NCBI GenBank assembly: GCA_025024175.1
Contig: QCXZ01000064.1
Span: forward strand, 3,782,001-3,846,000
Direction: 5' to 3'
DNA length: 64,000 bases
Source: Rhyzopertha dominica
Lineage: Eukaryota; Arthropoda; Insecta; Coleoptera; Bostrichidae
How positions within the stretch are numbered: position 1 is the first letter of the stretch; each line of letters starts with the position of its first letter. The position numbers were made by a program, and so were the translations under genes. Below the pieces are notes generated by a model that was not told the DNA's origin, searched no databases, and worked only from the letters and a program-made list of their open reading frames with translations. Below are positions 21,965 through 32,790 of this stretch, piece by piece.

Positions 21965-22870
21965 TGAAAACCTGTCATTACGGTTTGTACCAGTTGAAGG
22001 AAAGTGATCGAGGTCGAGTAATTGGCGAATGGAATATATTTTACAAGGAAAATGTATCACTGGTAAACATTTTTGTGAAATGGGGGTCTCACGACAAACC
22101 GTGTGTGATACTATTAGATAAAGGGCAAAGCGCCGCGAAGTGAAAAAAACATAAAAAAATGATTGAAAACAGAAAAAAGAAGCTGTTGGTAAGGTTGCAC
22201 AGTCATTAAGAAAACTATATCGAACATTTAAAATATTACATTCATATGTGAGAAATATTCTTAAAGCAAATATGACTTGTAGAAAACGAAAATCTGCATC
22301 CAAATATAGCCAAACCAGTGAGAAGAGCAAAATAGTCAATTGCGTGAAACTCATTTGAAAGCTTATAAGGATAATTTTGTTATAATTGACATATATCACA
22401 CTAGACGGCAGCGATGCAGCGGGAAACAACACCTATTATTTTAGGGAAGGCAATGAAGTACTCAATGAAGTGAAATTCAAACGTTATGCCAAGTTTCAGA
22501 AGAAGGTTTTGGTATCGTTTGCATTTAATTCAAAGGGAAAGTCCACTCCATATATAGTGCCTTCAGGACTAAGTATCAATTAAAATGTGTATGCTAATGA
22601 ATGTGTTAGAAAAAGACTAGTTTCCTTCGTAAAAAATTTCATAATGACGGCAAATATATTATTTGACCAGACATGGCAACAGCTCATCATTATGGCACTC
22701 AAATAACTGAGACTTTTCATCAAGAGTGTATAAATATATATTTCGCATGTATCTCAATTGGGACTAAAACAAAAAGTCCACGACCGAGATGGGAACATTT
22801 TTAAACATTAATGGCTAGAATTTTTATAAAAGTTAGATTAACGGCTGATTATGGAACGGATTATGTTTTA
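21965..22870 (+). pseudogene. Tc1/mariner-superfamily transposase, heavily decayed
   Basis: Traces in all three plus frames follow one transposase in order: helix-turn-helix debris around 21980-22150, LKANMTCRKRKSASKYSQ near 22265, then the catalytic block ITLDGSDAAGNNTYYFREGN (22390-22450, where D of LDGSD-type motifs lies), VKFKRYAKFQKKVLV, KGKSTPYIVPSGLSIN, then FHNDGKYI.PDMATAHHYG near 22640-22690, holding the second Asp. The end (RPRWEHF, near 22780) is where relatives read RPIEDFW. Stops and frameshifts throughout. The opposite-strand 156-codon frame at 21962-22432 is an antisense shadow. I do not know the family name. Confidence 0.75.
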
Positions 22871-23572
22871 AAATAATTAATATTTCTGTAAATGCTACTT
22901 TTTATCACTTTCCTAACCAGTATAGTTTAAGAAATAAATTTATTGCATTTGTACGGATTTTTCGAGAATAGAGACCAAGACTTAATCATGTATTGTTTTG
23001 CTAAAACTGTTCTAAATCAAATGCTCGTATTTTAGTTATGACACTGTTGATTATTGATCGTTCTGTAATGCTATTTTAGGCAATTAAGTGTTATGTGACA
23101 CTAGATATACCTACCTATGTGACTGCGTTTATAAAATCCAGCGAATTTCTTCAAAGGCTACAAACGATAAATTCCTTGCTGAATTTGTCAATAATGTTGT
23201 AGAAGCAACAACGTTATTTAATAACAAGTACATGATGAAATATGCATGCATGTGCATTTTGCGCGTCAGGTTTCACAAAATAAATCGTATAGTAGTAGAT
23301 GCGAGCATCGAAGTTAAGTAAGAATAATATTTCTTACTTAACCCAAAACAACGAATATGTAATGTAAATCAATGGCGAAACTATAATGTAATTGTATACG
23401 AGGGTGAATGCTTTCAGCGTCCATAAATATAAGATAATATTTTGTCGGATAGATCGCTGTCTCTTGAAAACACTGACAAAAAGTTAATAGTCTGACGTTT
23501 CGATTACACCTGTAATCTTTGTCAAAGACGAAGAACCTCAAAATTTGCCTGACACAAGTTCAAACAAAATTT
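22871..23572. other. AT-rich; hammerhead-like motif at 23480-23525
   Basis: No gene. On the minus strand a stem GATTAC/GTAATC followed by GAAAC and GTC (23495-23517) recalls the hammerhead region of Penelope-like elements. The first box reads TTGACAA, well off CUGANGA, so it is at best a relic. Confidence 0.35.
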
Positions 23573-25487
23573 TATCTTACGATACATCATTTAAAAGCTT
23601 ATTACACAAGGAGTCTTGCCATGTAATTAGTTTTACTATTTTTTACCCATTGACGGGGTAGTGGGTCAAAAAGTGCATTGTAGCAAGTGGCTTATAAAAT
23701 GGAATATTTTGGACTTTTTTTAATTTATTGTCTTGCAGTTACAATAAAAATTGTCCTTACTTAAGCCTAAAAAAACTTGTTAAAAAATAATTGTTACACC
23801 TAAGCAAAATGCCAAAAATACTTAAAATTTTCTTTCGACATTACTTGATATTGCAACTCGACAGTTAATTCTAAATTGGCTAAATAATTATCTACTTTGT
23901 TTCCAATTTTTTGTTTCAACTTTTTGGCTACTTCTTTGGCACGACCATCTTTTTGTTCACATTCCTTTTTATAAATCGCGTGAAATTTTAAAGTGAGAGT
24001 CCAAGTGATAATGGTTTATTCAACTGCCGATAGGGTAGAAATAATTTTTATTTACGGTGCTGAGCATAGCTGTGCTCGTGCGTCAGCAAGGGTGTTTAAC
24101 GAACGGCACCCGATAAAAATGTTGANGCTAGGTACATTCTCGATATCGTGCAGAAATTTCAAGACACTGGATCTGTAGTAAACAAAAAAGGGTAGGGAAT
24201 AGAGTCGTTGATGAAATGGCCCAACTTGAAGTACTTGGTCATTTTGCAATGAATCCAACTAGCTCTTTGCGTAACATTTCTACAGCCACTGGACTTTCTT
24301 ATTCATCTTTAAGGAAAGTTACAAAACTGTAGAAATTCCATCCCTATAAGATGAAAACTCTCCAGGAACTCGGCGAAGATGACTTCGATAGAAGACTGCA
24401 ATTTTGCGAAATTATGACAGAAAAGATTATAGTAAATCCAAATCTAATAAAAAATATCTGCTTCAGTGATGAATGCAATTTTTTTGAACGGCTCTGTAAA
24501 TAAACGTAACGTCAGGTACTGGAGTGACGAAAATCCTTATATTTTTCGAGAATGTCATACACAAGTTCCTCAGAAGCTGAACGTCTGGGCTGGAATACTT
24601 GGCAACGCAATTGTAGGTCCAATTTTCATTGATGGGACGCTAAATGAAGGAATGTATTTAGAATTACTTGATAACGTTATTGATCCTTTAATCACAGAGC
24701 AATTAGAAAACCAACGTGACCCTGAAGGAAATCCAATGTTGGATGAATACGAATTGTTTTACCAACATGATGGAGCCCCACCGCATTACGCCATTAATGT
24801 GCGAAATTGGTTAAATCATAGATTTCCTCTTCACTGGATTGGTAGGCGTGGAACAATTGAATGGCCGCCACGATCACCCGATTTGACTGCTTTAGATTTC
24901 TTTCTGTGGGGTCATTTAAAATCTGTGGTTTACAAAATACAACCTACTAGCCTGGACGATCTGCGAGAAAGAATTATTAACGAGTGCAGGAGGATTCCAC
25001 CTGAAACTTTCCGAAAAGTGCAGTAGGAGTTCGAGAACCGTCTGTATTATTGTATGTCTGTATTGTATTGAGAATCTATTGTAAGGTTTGAATTTCTATG
25101 GTTTTGTTCACACTGTTTTTGGAGTTACAAATAAATATTTTTTCTTTTTCGTGGACATGGACTTTCTTCTAAAAATTTACATGATAAATACTTTAATGTT
25201 AAGAATAATGTTAAAAGAAAATTTTCAGTATTCTGGGGTTTTTTTAAGTGTCATATTTTTTACAAGTTGTTTGTTTAAATTTTGGGTTCTCGTAAGGACA
25301 AATTTTATTTCCGCTCTAAAATAAAATACATATTGGTGAAAAGAGTCCAAAATATTCAATTTAATAAGCAACCTGTTTCGTAGGCACTATTAATCTATTA
25401 CCCCGTCAATAAGTTAAACGTGGTAAAACTAATTACATGGCTAGACTCTTTGTGAAATAAGCTTTCAAATGATGTATCACAAGATGG
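23573..25487 (+). mobile_element. DD41D-type transposon with long inverted repeats
   Basis: The left end (23575-23735) and the right end (25330-25487) are inverted copies of about 160 bp. Shared words include GATACATCATTT, GCCATGTAATTAGTTTTAC, ATTGACGGGGTA and ATATTTTGGACT. They frame one transposase pseudogene. The size (about 1.9 kb) is large for the superfamily because of the long repeats. Exact boundaries and the TA duplication are uncertain within a few bases. Confidence 0.85.
24011..25080 (+). pseudogene. DD41D transposase, few frameshifts
   Basis: Starts MVYSTADRVEIIFIYGAEHS at 24011. Helix-turn-helix region (VFNERHPIK, YILDIVQKFQDTGSVVNKK, then NPTSSLRNISTATGLSYSSL, with a HPYKMKTLQEL linker). 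First Asp in NICFSDECNF at about 24470, then VRYWSDENPYIF and LNVWAGILGNAIVGPIFIDG. Second Asp in YQHDGAPPHYAINV, then RWPLHWIGRRGTIEWPPRSP-like sequence, with the third Asp of SPDLTALDFFLWG 41 residues after the second. The uninterrupted C-terminal frame is 24466-25026. Disruptions: an N and a frameshift near 24124, one stop near 24330 and a frame change near 24470. About 340 aa when complete. Confidence 0.9.
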
Positions 25488-25489
25488 AT

Positions 25490-25970
25490 AGTTCCATTTA
25501 AAATTTTTAAAGGGGTGTCTACCCTGCTCAGAGAGTAAGCGCTATCCATTAAAAACTTATCTCAAAAGTTGTCCCCCTGCGAACAAAAGTTTACCTGTTT
25601 TTGCAAATTTTTAAATTTTTGCTATATTTAAAGTTATTTAAGGTGTGAAGTTTTCAAAAAATGACCCTGTATAATTGCTAACTCAGATAAGCCTTTGTGA
25701 TTGTGACAAATAAATATGAATTTGACAATTGAGTAATTATTCAGAGCTGACTTAGGTAAATTCCCAAATAATGATTCAATGGTTTAATGTAAATGCTTAT
25801 AACTTCTTAACTAAAAGAAAAAGGACATATGTTCATATAACATTTTTTACTTAGAATATCATCATTATTCATCTGTTCAAGTTTGGCATAGAGCTTATAG
25901 ATTACTCTGTATAGTTAATTTGCTTATATAATTACCTACACAGAGTCAAATATGAAAGCACTTTCAGAAG
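25490..25970. other. No gene recognised
   Basis: AT-rich spacer with no domain or repeat relation seen. Confidence 0.45.
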
Positions 25971-25974
25971 TATA

Positions 25975-26355
25975 TACGCACCTACTACGAAAGCAGCGGT
26001 TCTTTGCTCTCCGAGTTATACTAGGAAAGTGTTATTTTAGTGTGGCAGTATATTTTCCTCGGAGTTAATATTTTATTCTCGGGAGTAGCCAGCAGACAGG
26101 GTGACAAGATCTACAAGCGCATTTTTCCCAAATCGGTTTTTCTACTTACGACTGGTCTTAATACCTCTCTTGGAACGTCGTCTGTCTCCAGCTGTCAATA
26201 TACTTGGCAGAGCGGTGCCCCCGAGATGATGCGATATACAGAATAAATCGAAGACGGTTCTGTGGATATTTGCTTTTCGTTGCTTCATGCTTGTAGGCAA
26301 TATTTCTTGGGGTGAATATTCGCGAACTAGCGGGATCATATCGTCAATCAACCTT
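25975..26355. other. GC-richer non-coding island
   Basis: Moderately CG-containing block without recognisable coding function; overlapping 68-69 codon frames on both strands have no family resemblance. Candidate regulatory DNA. Confidence 0.28.
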
Positions 26356-26639
26356 TAGTACACGTGAATCACATTAAATTCAATCTGATTTAGGTATTAA
26401 GTAGTACTAAATACAGAGTTTAGAACAAAAACTATTTAAAGGCGACAATAAAACGGTGATAAACCTACCAATAAGGTCTCTCAAACGATTTTGTTAATAT
26501 TTTAATGAAAGGAGTGGACTTTGCTGTGACACCACGAATAATTCGAACACTATACAAGTATTTCTTTAAGCAGCAATGTTTCGTAAGCAGTCAAGTTCTT
26601 AGACGAGGCCTGCTTAATTTCAGTATGAAAAACTTAGAA

Positions 26640-27410
26640 AAACTAATGCNGGAATAATCAAGAAAGACTNACATTATCGCCGCCNTCATCCGTGGGTCAN
26701 AACAATGCGGTCACTCCGGTGGACAGATAAGGCGGTTANACATATGCGCGGGAGGTGCAAAAACAAAACATAAGTTACTCATCCGTTAAACNCAGACAGA
26801 TACAGTTAAGACTCACAGAGGGGTTTTCACCCCAGGGCCTCATCCTTGTCCTGTCTATGGCTTTATCCCTGAGATTACATCATTAGTCAATGGTGGTTAT
26901 GAATACCTTGTTAGTTTTCTTTCTTCAACAACTAGCTAGTGTCAACCTGAAATAGTAGAGGCTTCCCCGAACGCTCACCCTAAGGCCTATAGGGTCGCAT
27001 TCCAATAGCCCGGATCGGGGGCACCTAATAAGGCTACCCTCTCCACCAGAACTATGTCATTCGAGTAGCCCGCATTACCCCCCGGAATGCAAGTCACCCA
27101 CTCGAAGGAACCACGGCTGTTAACCTGTTAACTGTTAACCGGGCACTCTGCGCTAGGGGTTTAAAACTGCCTAAGGCACATCATGGCCAAAGACCTCGCT
27201 CTCTCAGAGCCAAAATCAAGAACATTTCTCTCTGTCAAAAATGACACATCAATACTCATTGCCTACTTTTGCATCTCTTCGCGATATTTCTCGCCAAAAC
27301 AATTAATCGCACGCATTCGCTTCGATCTTAGTTTTTATCTTATTAACAGCGATTCTGAACATAGCAAGAAATTAATAAACGTACAAAAACACCTTTTATT
27401 TTAATAATAA
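26640..27410. other. GC-rich block of unknown origin, possible retroelement 3' UTR
   Basis: Starts amid several N bases (26650-26791) and is the most GC-rich stretch of the window (CCCGGATCGGGGGCACC, CCCCCCGGAATGC). It ends with ATTAATAAACG and a TTTTATTTTAATAATAACG tract, like the polyadenylation signal and simple-repeat tail of the retroelements nearby. TTAACCTGTTAACTGTTAAC near 27120 is a short internal repeat. No reverse transcriptase is attached. A 73-codon frame at 27183-27404 has no domain. Confidence 0.4.
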
Positions 27411-29330
27411 CGCATATACAAAAAATGACATTTAACAAGTACTAAGCCGTATCCCTAGAGTTACTACAGAGAAGAGTAATTAAGCATAGAATAGATTATG
27501 AGACTAAAATTTGTGAATTATTAAATGGTGAAATGTACAAAAAAATATCCCGAGATCTTACCTCAAAAATTTCGAATCATATTGAAAATTAAAATCTTTC
27601 AAAGGAGAAAAAGTCACTTTAATTATACATCTGACTGTAAAATTGTAGGGTTTGTCCAAAATCCATAAAATAATGTTTCCCTAAGACCTATAATCCATAT
27701 GATTGACAGTCCTTATTAAAAAGAGAGTGTCGGGTTTGGGAAAGCACAAATTGTTTGCCGAAATAAAATCTTTGGGTGGAAATTAAAAAAATTCTAAGTC
27801 TAGTCCTATTCCTGCCAGTTTGGGTTCCCCTAATGAATATAACAAATTTCTTTTGGATCTACTAACTAAAAACTTTATCCCCGAGTCTACATTGATACAG
27901 AATTATGCTAATAGTAAAATAACGGCATCTTCCCTAAATTTTGTATTCTCTAATGAAAGTGAAATAAAGAAAATCATATTATCATTCAAGTCTAATTCTA
28001 CTGGTCTGGACAATAAAGCTGATTCACGCTTTTCCTGTAGTTCTCCCGTATTTGACACATATAATCAATGTCTGCATCGGTGAAAGCGTCGTCCCTGACT
28101 GTTGGAAGAGATCGTTAGTGATACCTATTCCTAAAAACAACACCCCATGTGAATATAAGGATCTTCGGCCTATAAGCATACTGCCTGTGCTCTCCAAAGT
28201 TCTGGAGAAAATAATATTCACACAGTTAATGGATCACGTTATCAAATTTAATTTGCTGCCTGATACCCAATCTGGTTTCATGAAGGGTCACTGCTGTGAG
28301 ACAGCATTGTTGAACATTACACCTTGGATGGTGATCAAATGTGTTTGCTTGTGCTCCTGGATTATATCAGAGCATTTGACACGCAGAACCATAGTTTGCT
28401 TATCGCCCTTCTGCACTGTTTAAGTTTGGGGTCTGATGCCTTCTCATGGTTTGAGAGCTACTTCGCAGATAGATTCCAGACTGTGAAGATCGGAAATGCC
28501 TTGTCGGAGCCGTGTAGAGTATCTTGTGGTGTTCCGCAGGGGTAGATCTTGGGTCCTCTAGTTTTCACTTTGTACACATCTGTATTAGTCTCGACTGTAA
28601 AGCACGGAGAGTGCCATTTCTACGCAGATGACACTCAAATATTATTCTATTTCAATAAAGAAATTCTTCCCGCAATGAAAGAAAATATAAATAGTGATTT
28701 GAATCAACTATCTCAGGCCCCGGAAGAACATTCTCTTTGCATTAATCCTTCAAAATCCAAGATGATCCTATTTGGTGCTCCAAATCCTTCAGCATATAAC
28801 AATATAATCGAGCATCTCGTCATACAAATTGAAAATAATACCCTGGAAACAGTAAGTTGCGTAAGTTGCTGGATAATCAATTAGGCTTTGTTTCACATAT
28901 CAGCTCACTTATTGGTAGATATCTTTCTGCAACCTGAAAGCAATCTACATTATACGACACTTTTTAAATTTAAAACAAAAAATATATCTTTGCGAGGTCA
29001 TGGTTTTGTTTGTGTTTAATTTTGCTGACTCTGTTTTTGGACCGTGTTTAAATCTTGAGTGTTCCAGGAGAATACAGATGGTACAAAATGCTTGTGTTCG
29101 CTTGATACAAGCCCAAACAACTATAGGTTCGGACACTTGATATTTATCAGATTAAATAATTTTTACGATATGTAAAACATATTTTTCAAATTGATATTAA
29201 TATCTTCAAATACAACTATATACATGCTTACTCTGCGGAAAATGCATGAGTAGCAAAACATATTATGTTTAAGAAATTAGTGCTTATTCAACACTATAAA
29301 AAATTCGTTGTCAACTAAGTCTTCGGACAC

Positions 29331-29451
29331 TAATGTTATTCATGAGATATTTTAATCAGGGCGGCTATGAAAACAAAACATAATATTGGAAATTAATGCG
29401 ACACCGCTTCTGTCAGTTTTGCAGTTNATTTTGTTATGTGCATAATAAATA
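29331..29451 (+). promoter_or_regulatory. Probable promoter / 5' leader of the transposase
   Basis: The 121 bp between the left inverted repeat and the ATG must hold the leader and perhaps the promoter. TGTCAGTTTTG at 29411-29421 contains TCAGTT, close to the arthropod initiator. One N lies at 29427. Confidence 0.35.
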
Positions 29452-30535
29452 ATGGCTCGAGGAAAAGCGTTGAGTATTGAGTTGCGTAATCTTATTGTAA
29501 AATTGCGTCTAGATGGTAAGAGTGGGCAAAAAATCGCAAAAGATCTCGATTTACCTGTGTCAAGTGTTGCTAACATTATCAAAAAATATTCATCAAGTGG
29601 TTCTGTTGCAATTGGAAAAAGCACTGGACGAAAACGGATAATTAATGACAGAGATGTTCGAGTTTTAATAGGCATCGCAAAGGAAAATCGCCGGAGTAGT
29701 CTACGAGATTTAAATGCAATATGGTCAGAAAGTATAAAGAAAAGAGCTTCTACAGAGACTACTCGTAAATACCTCAGAAAGCGGGGCTATAAATTTTATA
29801 AAGTAAGTTTAAGAGGTAAGTCTCTTGTACTCAAAAAGTAAAATTATATTAATTATTCAACAGGCAAAAGAAAAACCACTGCTGACTATNCGCCAGAAAC
29901 AAAATCGACTAAAATGGGCAAAACAAAGACAAAATTATGAACAAAGACAATGGAACAGCATCATTTTTAGTGATGAGTCAAAATTTGATGTATGCGTCGG
30001 TGATATGCGAAAGAGAGTGATTCGTAACAAATCTGAAACTTACCACAAAGACTGTTTAAAACGGACTGTTAAGTTTCCTGCTAATGTTATGATCTGGGGA
30101 TGTATGTCTTCGAAAGGGGTTGGATCTTTGCATTTTATAGATGGTACTATGAACGCCCAAAGATACATTGATATATTGAGAACCAATTTACTCCCATCAA
30201 TAGAAATTTTAGTTGATGATGGCGAATGGACTTTTCAACAGGACGGCGCATCTTCGCATACCGGGAAAATTACAAAACAATGGTTTCAAGACAACTCTAT
30301 TAACGTTCTGGACTGGCCCTCCAGTAGCCCGGATCTTAATCCTATAGAGAATCTTTGGGCCATAATGAAAAGAAAGCTAAGAAAGGATCCCCAAAGAAAT
30401 ATTGAAGGTTTGAAACAAAAAATTTCGGAAATCTGGGAATCTATAACTGCAGAGGACTGTCAAAATCTGTTAAATACAATGTCTGACCGAATAAAGGCAG
30501 TAATTAAAGCCAAAGGGGATGTAACTCAATATTAA
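29452..30535 (+). CDS. Tc1-like transposase (DD34E), two exons
   Basis: Transposase for the flanking inverted repeats; predicted nuclear, cut-and-paste at TA. Exon 1 (29452-29802, 117 codons) begins MARGKALSIELRNLIVKLRL and carries the two helix-turn-helix subdomains (SGQKIAKDLDLPVSSVANII and a second with SLRDLNAIWSE). A 61-nt intron follows, then exon 2 (29864-30535, 223 codons plus TAA). The joined protein is 340 aa, the family norm. Catalytic residues: Asp in FSDESKF (about 29971), Asp in FQQDGASSHT (about 30242), and Glu in SPDLNPIENLW exactly 34 residues after the second Asp. The one ambiguity is an N at 29890. Without splicing the frame stops at 29839. No other defect is visible, so the gene could be functional. 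The start is chosen because it is the first ATG after the left repeat and gives the standard N-terminus. Confidence 0.93.
29803..29863 (+). other. Phase-0 intron in the transposase gene
   Basis: Donor GTAAGT directly after the Lys codon at 29800-29802; acceptor TTATTCAACAG ending at 29863; AT-rich interior. Removing it joins YKFYK to AKEKPLLT, the usual order in this family. A second GTAAGT at 29816 would give the wrong frame. Confidence 0.85.
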
Positions 30536-31394
30536 GGTGGTCTGTCCGAAGATTTAGTTGACAACGAATTTGTTATAGTGTTGAATAAGCACTAATTTCT
30601 TAAACATAATATGTTTTTCTACTCATGTATTTTCCAAAGAGTAAACCTGTATATAGTTGTATTTGATGATAGTAATATAAATTTGAAAAATATGTTCTAC
30701 ATATCGTAAAAATTACTTACTCTCAAAAATATGAAGTGTCCGAACCTATAGTTGTTTGGGCTCGTATACGGGAGTGGTAGGGGAGATCATGTCACTCACA
30801 AACGCATTATGATTCCGTTGCTGAGCATGTCGGATAGAAGAAGGCTTCACTTTGTTTGTTTGCCTCATAAAATAATCTCAACAATACTCCACCCTACCTT
30901 TACAATAAAATCAAATTTCGGACGGATATACATAACATTAATATTAGGCGTAAAGATGTACTTTCGATTCAGGCACATAAAAGTAGTTTCTTTAAACGTT
31001 CCTTTTCTTATAACATCTGCAATTTGTATAACTCAGTCCCATTACAGCTAAAGTCTAAGTCCTCCAGTAATTTCAAATTTGCTTACAAAGAATTATTATT
31101 ATCTGTTCAACATGTGTAATCTTTACTTGTTTCTATTAGGTATTAATTAATACTTTATATACATAGACATATATACTTACATTTTTCATTTTAAGTTGGT
31201 TTCATTGGTATCTTTAGTTCTCTTTTATCTGTTCATAATTTGGTTGAGTGGAAGAGCAGGTGCTGCCCTTCTTTGGACGGCGACTGAACTCCGCCATTTC
31301 GTTAGTGTAAGATAACAAATTTGTTTCTTTTTCATTTTTTTTTGTCTTTCTGATATATTGGTACACTACGAATAAAGACAACTTATTATTATAG

Positions 31395-31700
31395 TAAAAT
31401 TTAGTGTAAATTATTTACAATTTTATGTAAGAAAACCCACAGCTTCATACAAAATTCTTGGTATAGATACGTAGATGATACATTTAGAATATGAATTTGA
31501 CACAACGTCTTATAATATAGTTTCGTATACAATTTTTGATAATTATAGAAGAATAATGTTAAAATAACTGTAATCGTATAATCTCAAATTTTCTTAGTCC
31601 TGATGAAGATCGAAAACTTGACGTTGGAAAAAGGAGTGTTCTTAATTGAACAATAAAAGTATAAAAAGTAATTTCAACTACGACCGCTACTATCTTGAAT
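31395..31700 (+). mobile_element. Penelope-like fragment: YVDD motif joined to hammerhead-bearing end
   Basis: Adjacent to the non-LTR tail. 31440-31490 encodes SFIQNSWYRYVDDTFRI, the catalytic motif of a Penelope-like RT, then a stop. Only about 110 bp further on is a terminal-type sequence: CTGATGA (31600-31606), a minimal stem, GAAA (31612-31615), then AACTTGACGTTGGAAAA. The GIY-YIG region that should lie between them is deleted. Confidence 0.6.
31600..31625 (+). ncRNA. Hammerhead-like core
   Basis: CTGATGA-AGATC-GAAAAC fits the conserved hammerhead boxes exactly, with a very short stem II. The stem I partner was not identified. Confidence 0.4.
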
Positions 31701-32261
31701 TATACGGGATCATATTTGGAAGGCAAATTTGTAGTCTCCAGTCTCTTTCAATCAATTGGATTAGTTTTTATAAGATTGTCATGCTGGTACTATGACATCT
31801 TGCTTCATTAGTGTTTTGTGTATTTACTTTCAAAAATTTGTTTGAATTTTACGTCGTTTTTAGAGGCTTATCTGAAGTAGTAGAGATATGAACGCTGAAA
31901 GCACTCATCATCGTCAAATTTGTCATAGTTCGAAAAACTTGGAAGTTATTAGAATACCCAAACTTACGGACGTCTCATTGTTTGTCCAAGTTATTAAGTT
32001 CGAGATCGTAAAATGCAGCTGCTGCAGATAGTGCAAACCGACTTATAGCGTTAACTTGTTCTGCACTCTGATTAATTTCCTTCCAGGAATCTACGGTGGA
32101 GATGAAGCTTAATTTAAAACTACCACAGAGAATAAGATAAATAAAGCCAAGCACTTACCCGACTCGGTATGTTAAGACAGCTCAGAATTAGAAGAAAAGC
32201 TGGAGAGATTTAAGTTCGGACGGGTTAATTAAACGTAGCCTTTTAAACTCAGGAAGCTACA
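31701..32261. other. No gene recognised
   Basis: Sequence of average complexity, no domain or repeat relation seen. Confidence 0.4.
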
Positions 32262-32790
32262 TTAGTTCCTAACTAAAAAATATGAGACGACTAGCAAAAA
32301 TTGCAGCAGTGAAATTCCTTTCTAGATTATCAAAGTTTTTAGAGGATATTCGATGTATTAAAACATTCCTTGAGGTTGGAGTGCACTTTAGCAGATCGTG
32401 TATTCACTGCTGCAGTATTGAATTAGGTTCGGATCATCACCAAACTTTAATTTTGAATAATTTGTTTACTGTTTCGGTCAACTGCTTAAATGTACGATTC
32501 TGACAAAGATACTATACTCGTGATTTTAGTTCCTAACTAAAAAATATGAGACGACTAGCAAAAGTTGTAGCAGTGAAACTCTTTTCTAGATTATCAAAGT
32601 TTTTAGAGCATAATCGATCTATTAAAACATTCTTTGAGGTTGGATTACACTTTAGCAGGTCGTGTATTCACTGCTGCAGTATTGAGTTAGGTTCGGACAT
32701 GAGTAAACCTTAATTTTGCATAATTTGTTTACTGTTTCGGTCAACTGCTTAAATTTACGGTTCTGACAAAGATACTATACTCGTGATTTT
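32262..32790. repeat. 264-bp tandem duplication, two copies
   Basis: 32262-32525 and 32526-32790 are direct, adjacent copies, roughly 90 percent alike by eye, both starting TTAGTTCCTAACTAAAAAAT and ending ACTATACTCGTGATTTT. Differences are mostly substitutions. The 73-codon frame in copy 1 (32282-32503) is broken in copy 2, arguing against a coding role. No similar sequence was seen elsewhere in the window. Confidence 0.92.

Larger units (their letters stand above)
29108..30764 (+). mobile_element. Tc1-type transposon, apparently intact, IR/DR ends
   Basis: The left repeat 29108-29330 and right repeat 30541-30764 are inverted copies of about 223 bp, starting C(A/G)AGCCCAAACAACTATAGG. Each repeat carries two direct sites: outer GGTTCGGACACT (29126-29137) and inner GTCTTCGGACACT (29319-29331), mirrored on the right at 30735-30747 and 30541-30553. 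This is the IR/DR arrangement known from Sleeping Beauty and Minos. TA at 29106-29107 and 30765-30766 is the target duplication. The element is 1657 bp and contains one spliceable, otherwise open transposase. Confidence 0.95.
27800..31120 (+). pseudogene. Non-LTR reverse transcriptase, split by Tc1 insertion
   Basis: Blocks in order: SEIKKIILSFKSNSTGLDN at about 27960; CWKRSLVIPIPKNNTPCEY and LRPISILPVLSKVLEK (28100-28210); LLPDTQSGFMKGHCCETALL; motif A LLDYIRAFDTQNHSLL with its Asp at about 28377; CRVSCGVPQG followed by one stop (28543); LGPLVFTLY; motif C FYADDTQIL at 28620; then the thumb. Up to 29105 the frame reads RIQMVQNACVRLI. After removal of the Tc1 element and one TA it continues directly YGSGRGDHVTHKRI, and ends with FAYKELLLSVQHV at 31117. 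At least three frame changes elsewhere make it inactive. Confidence 0.88.
27430..31394 (+). mobile_element. Non-LTR retrotransposon (CR1/Jockey-like), interrupted by Tc1
   Basis: Plus-strand element spanning both sides of the nested Tc1 transposon (29108-30764). It runs from eroded sequence upstream of the RT through the RT and C-terminal domain to a stop at 31118, then a 3' UTR with AATAAA (31371) and a TTATTATTA tail at 31383-31393. The start is unclear because the endonuclease region is not recognisable. Confidence 0.8.

Noticed and set aside
21962..22432. 156-codon minus-strand frame
   Set aside because: It is antisense to a decayed transposase (21965-22870, plus), whose residues are recognisable, and has no domain of its own.
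29825..29863. Upstream Met of a second transposase frame (29825) as an independent gene
   Set aside because: The stretch 29825-29863 lies within a well-formed intron; the true protein joins 29802 to 29864.
32282..32503. 73-codon frame in the tandem duplication as a gene
   Set aside because: The second copy breaks the frame.
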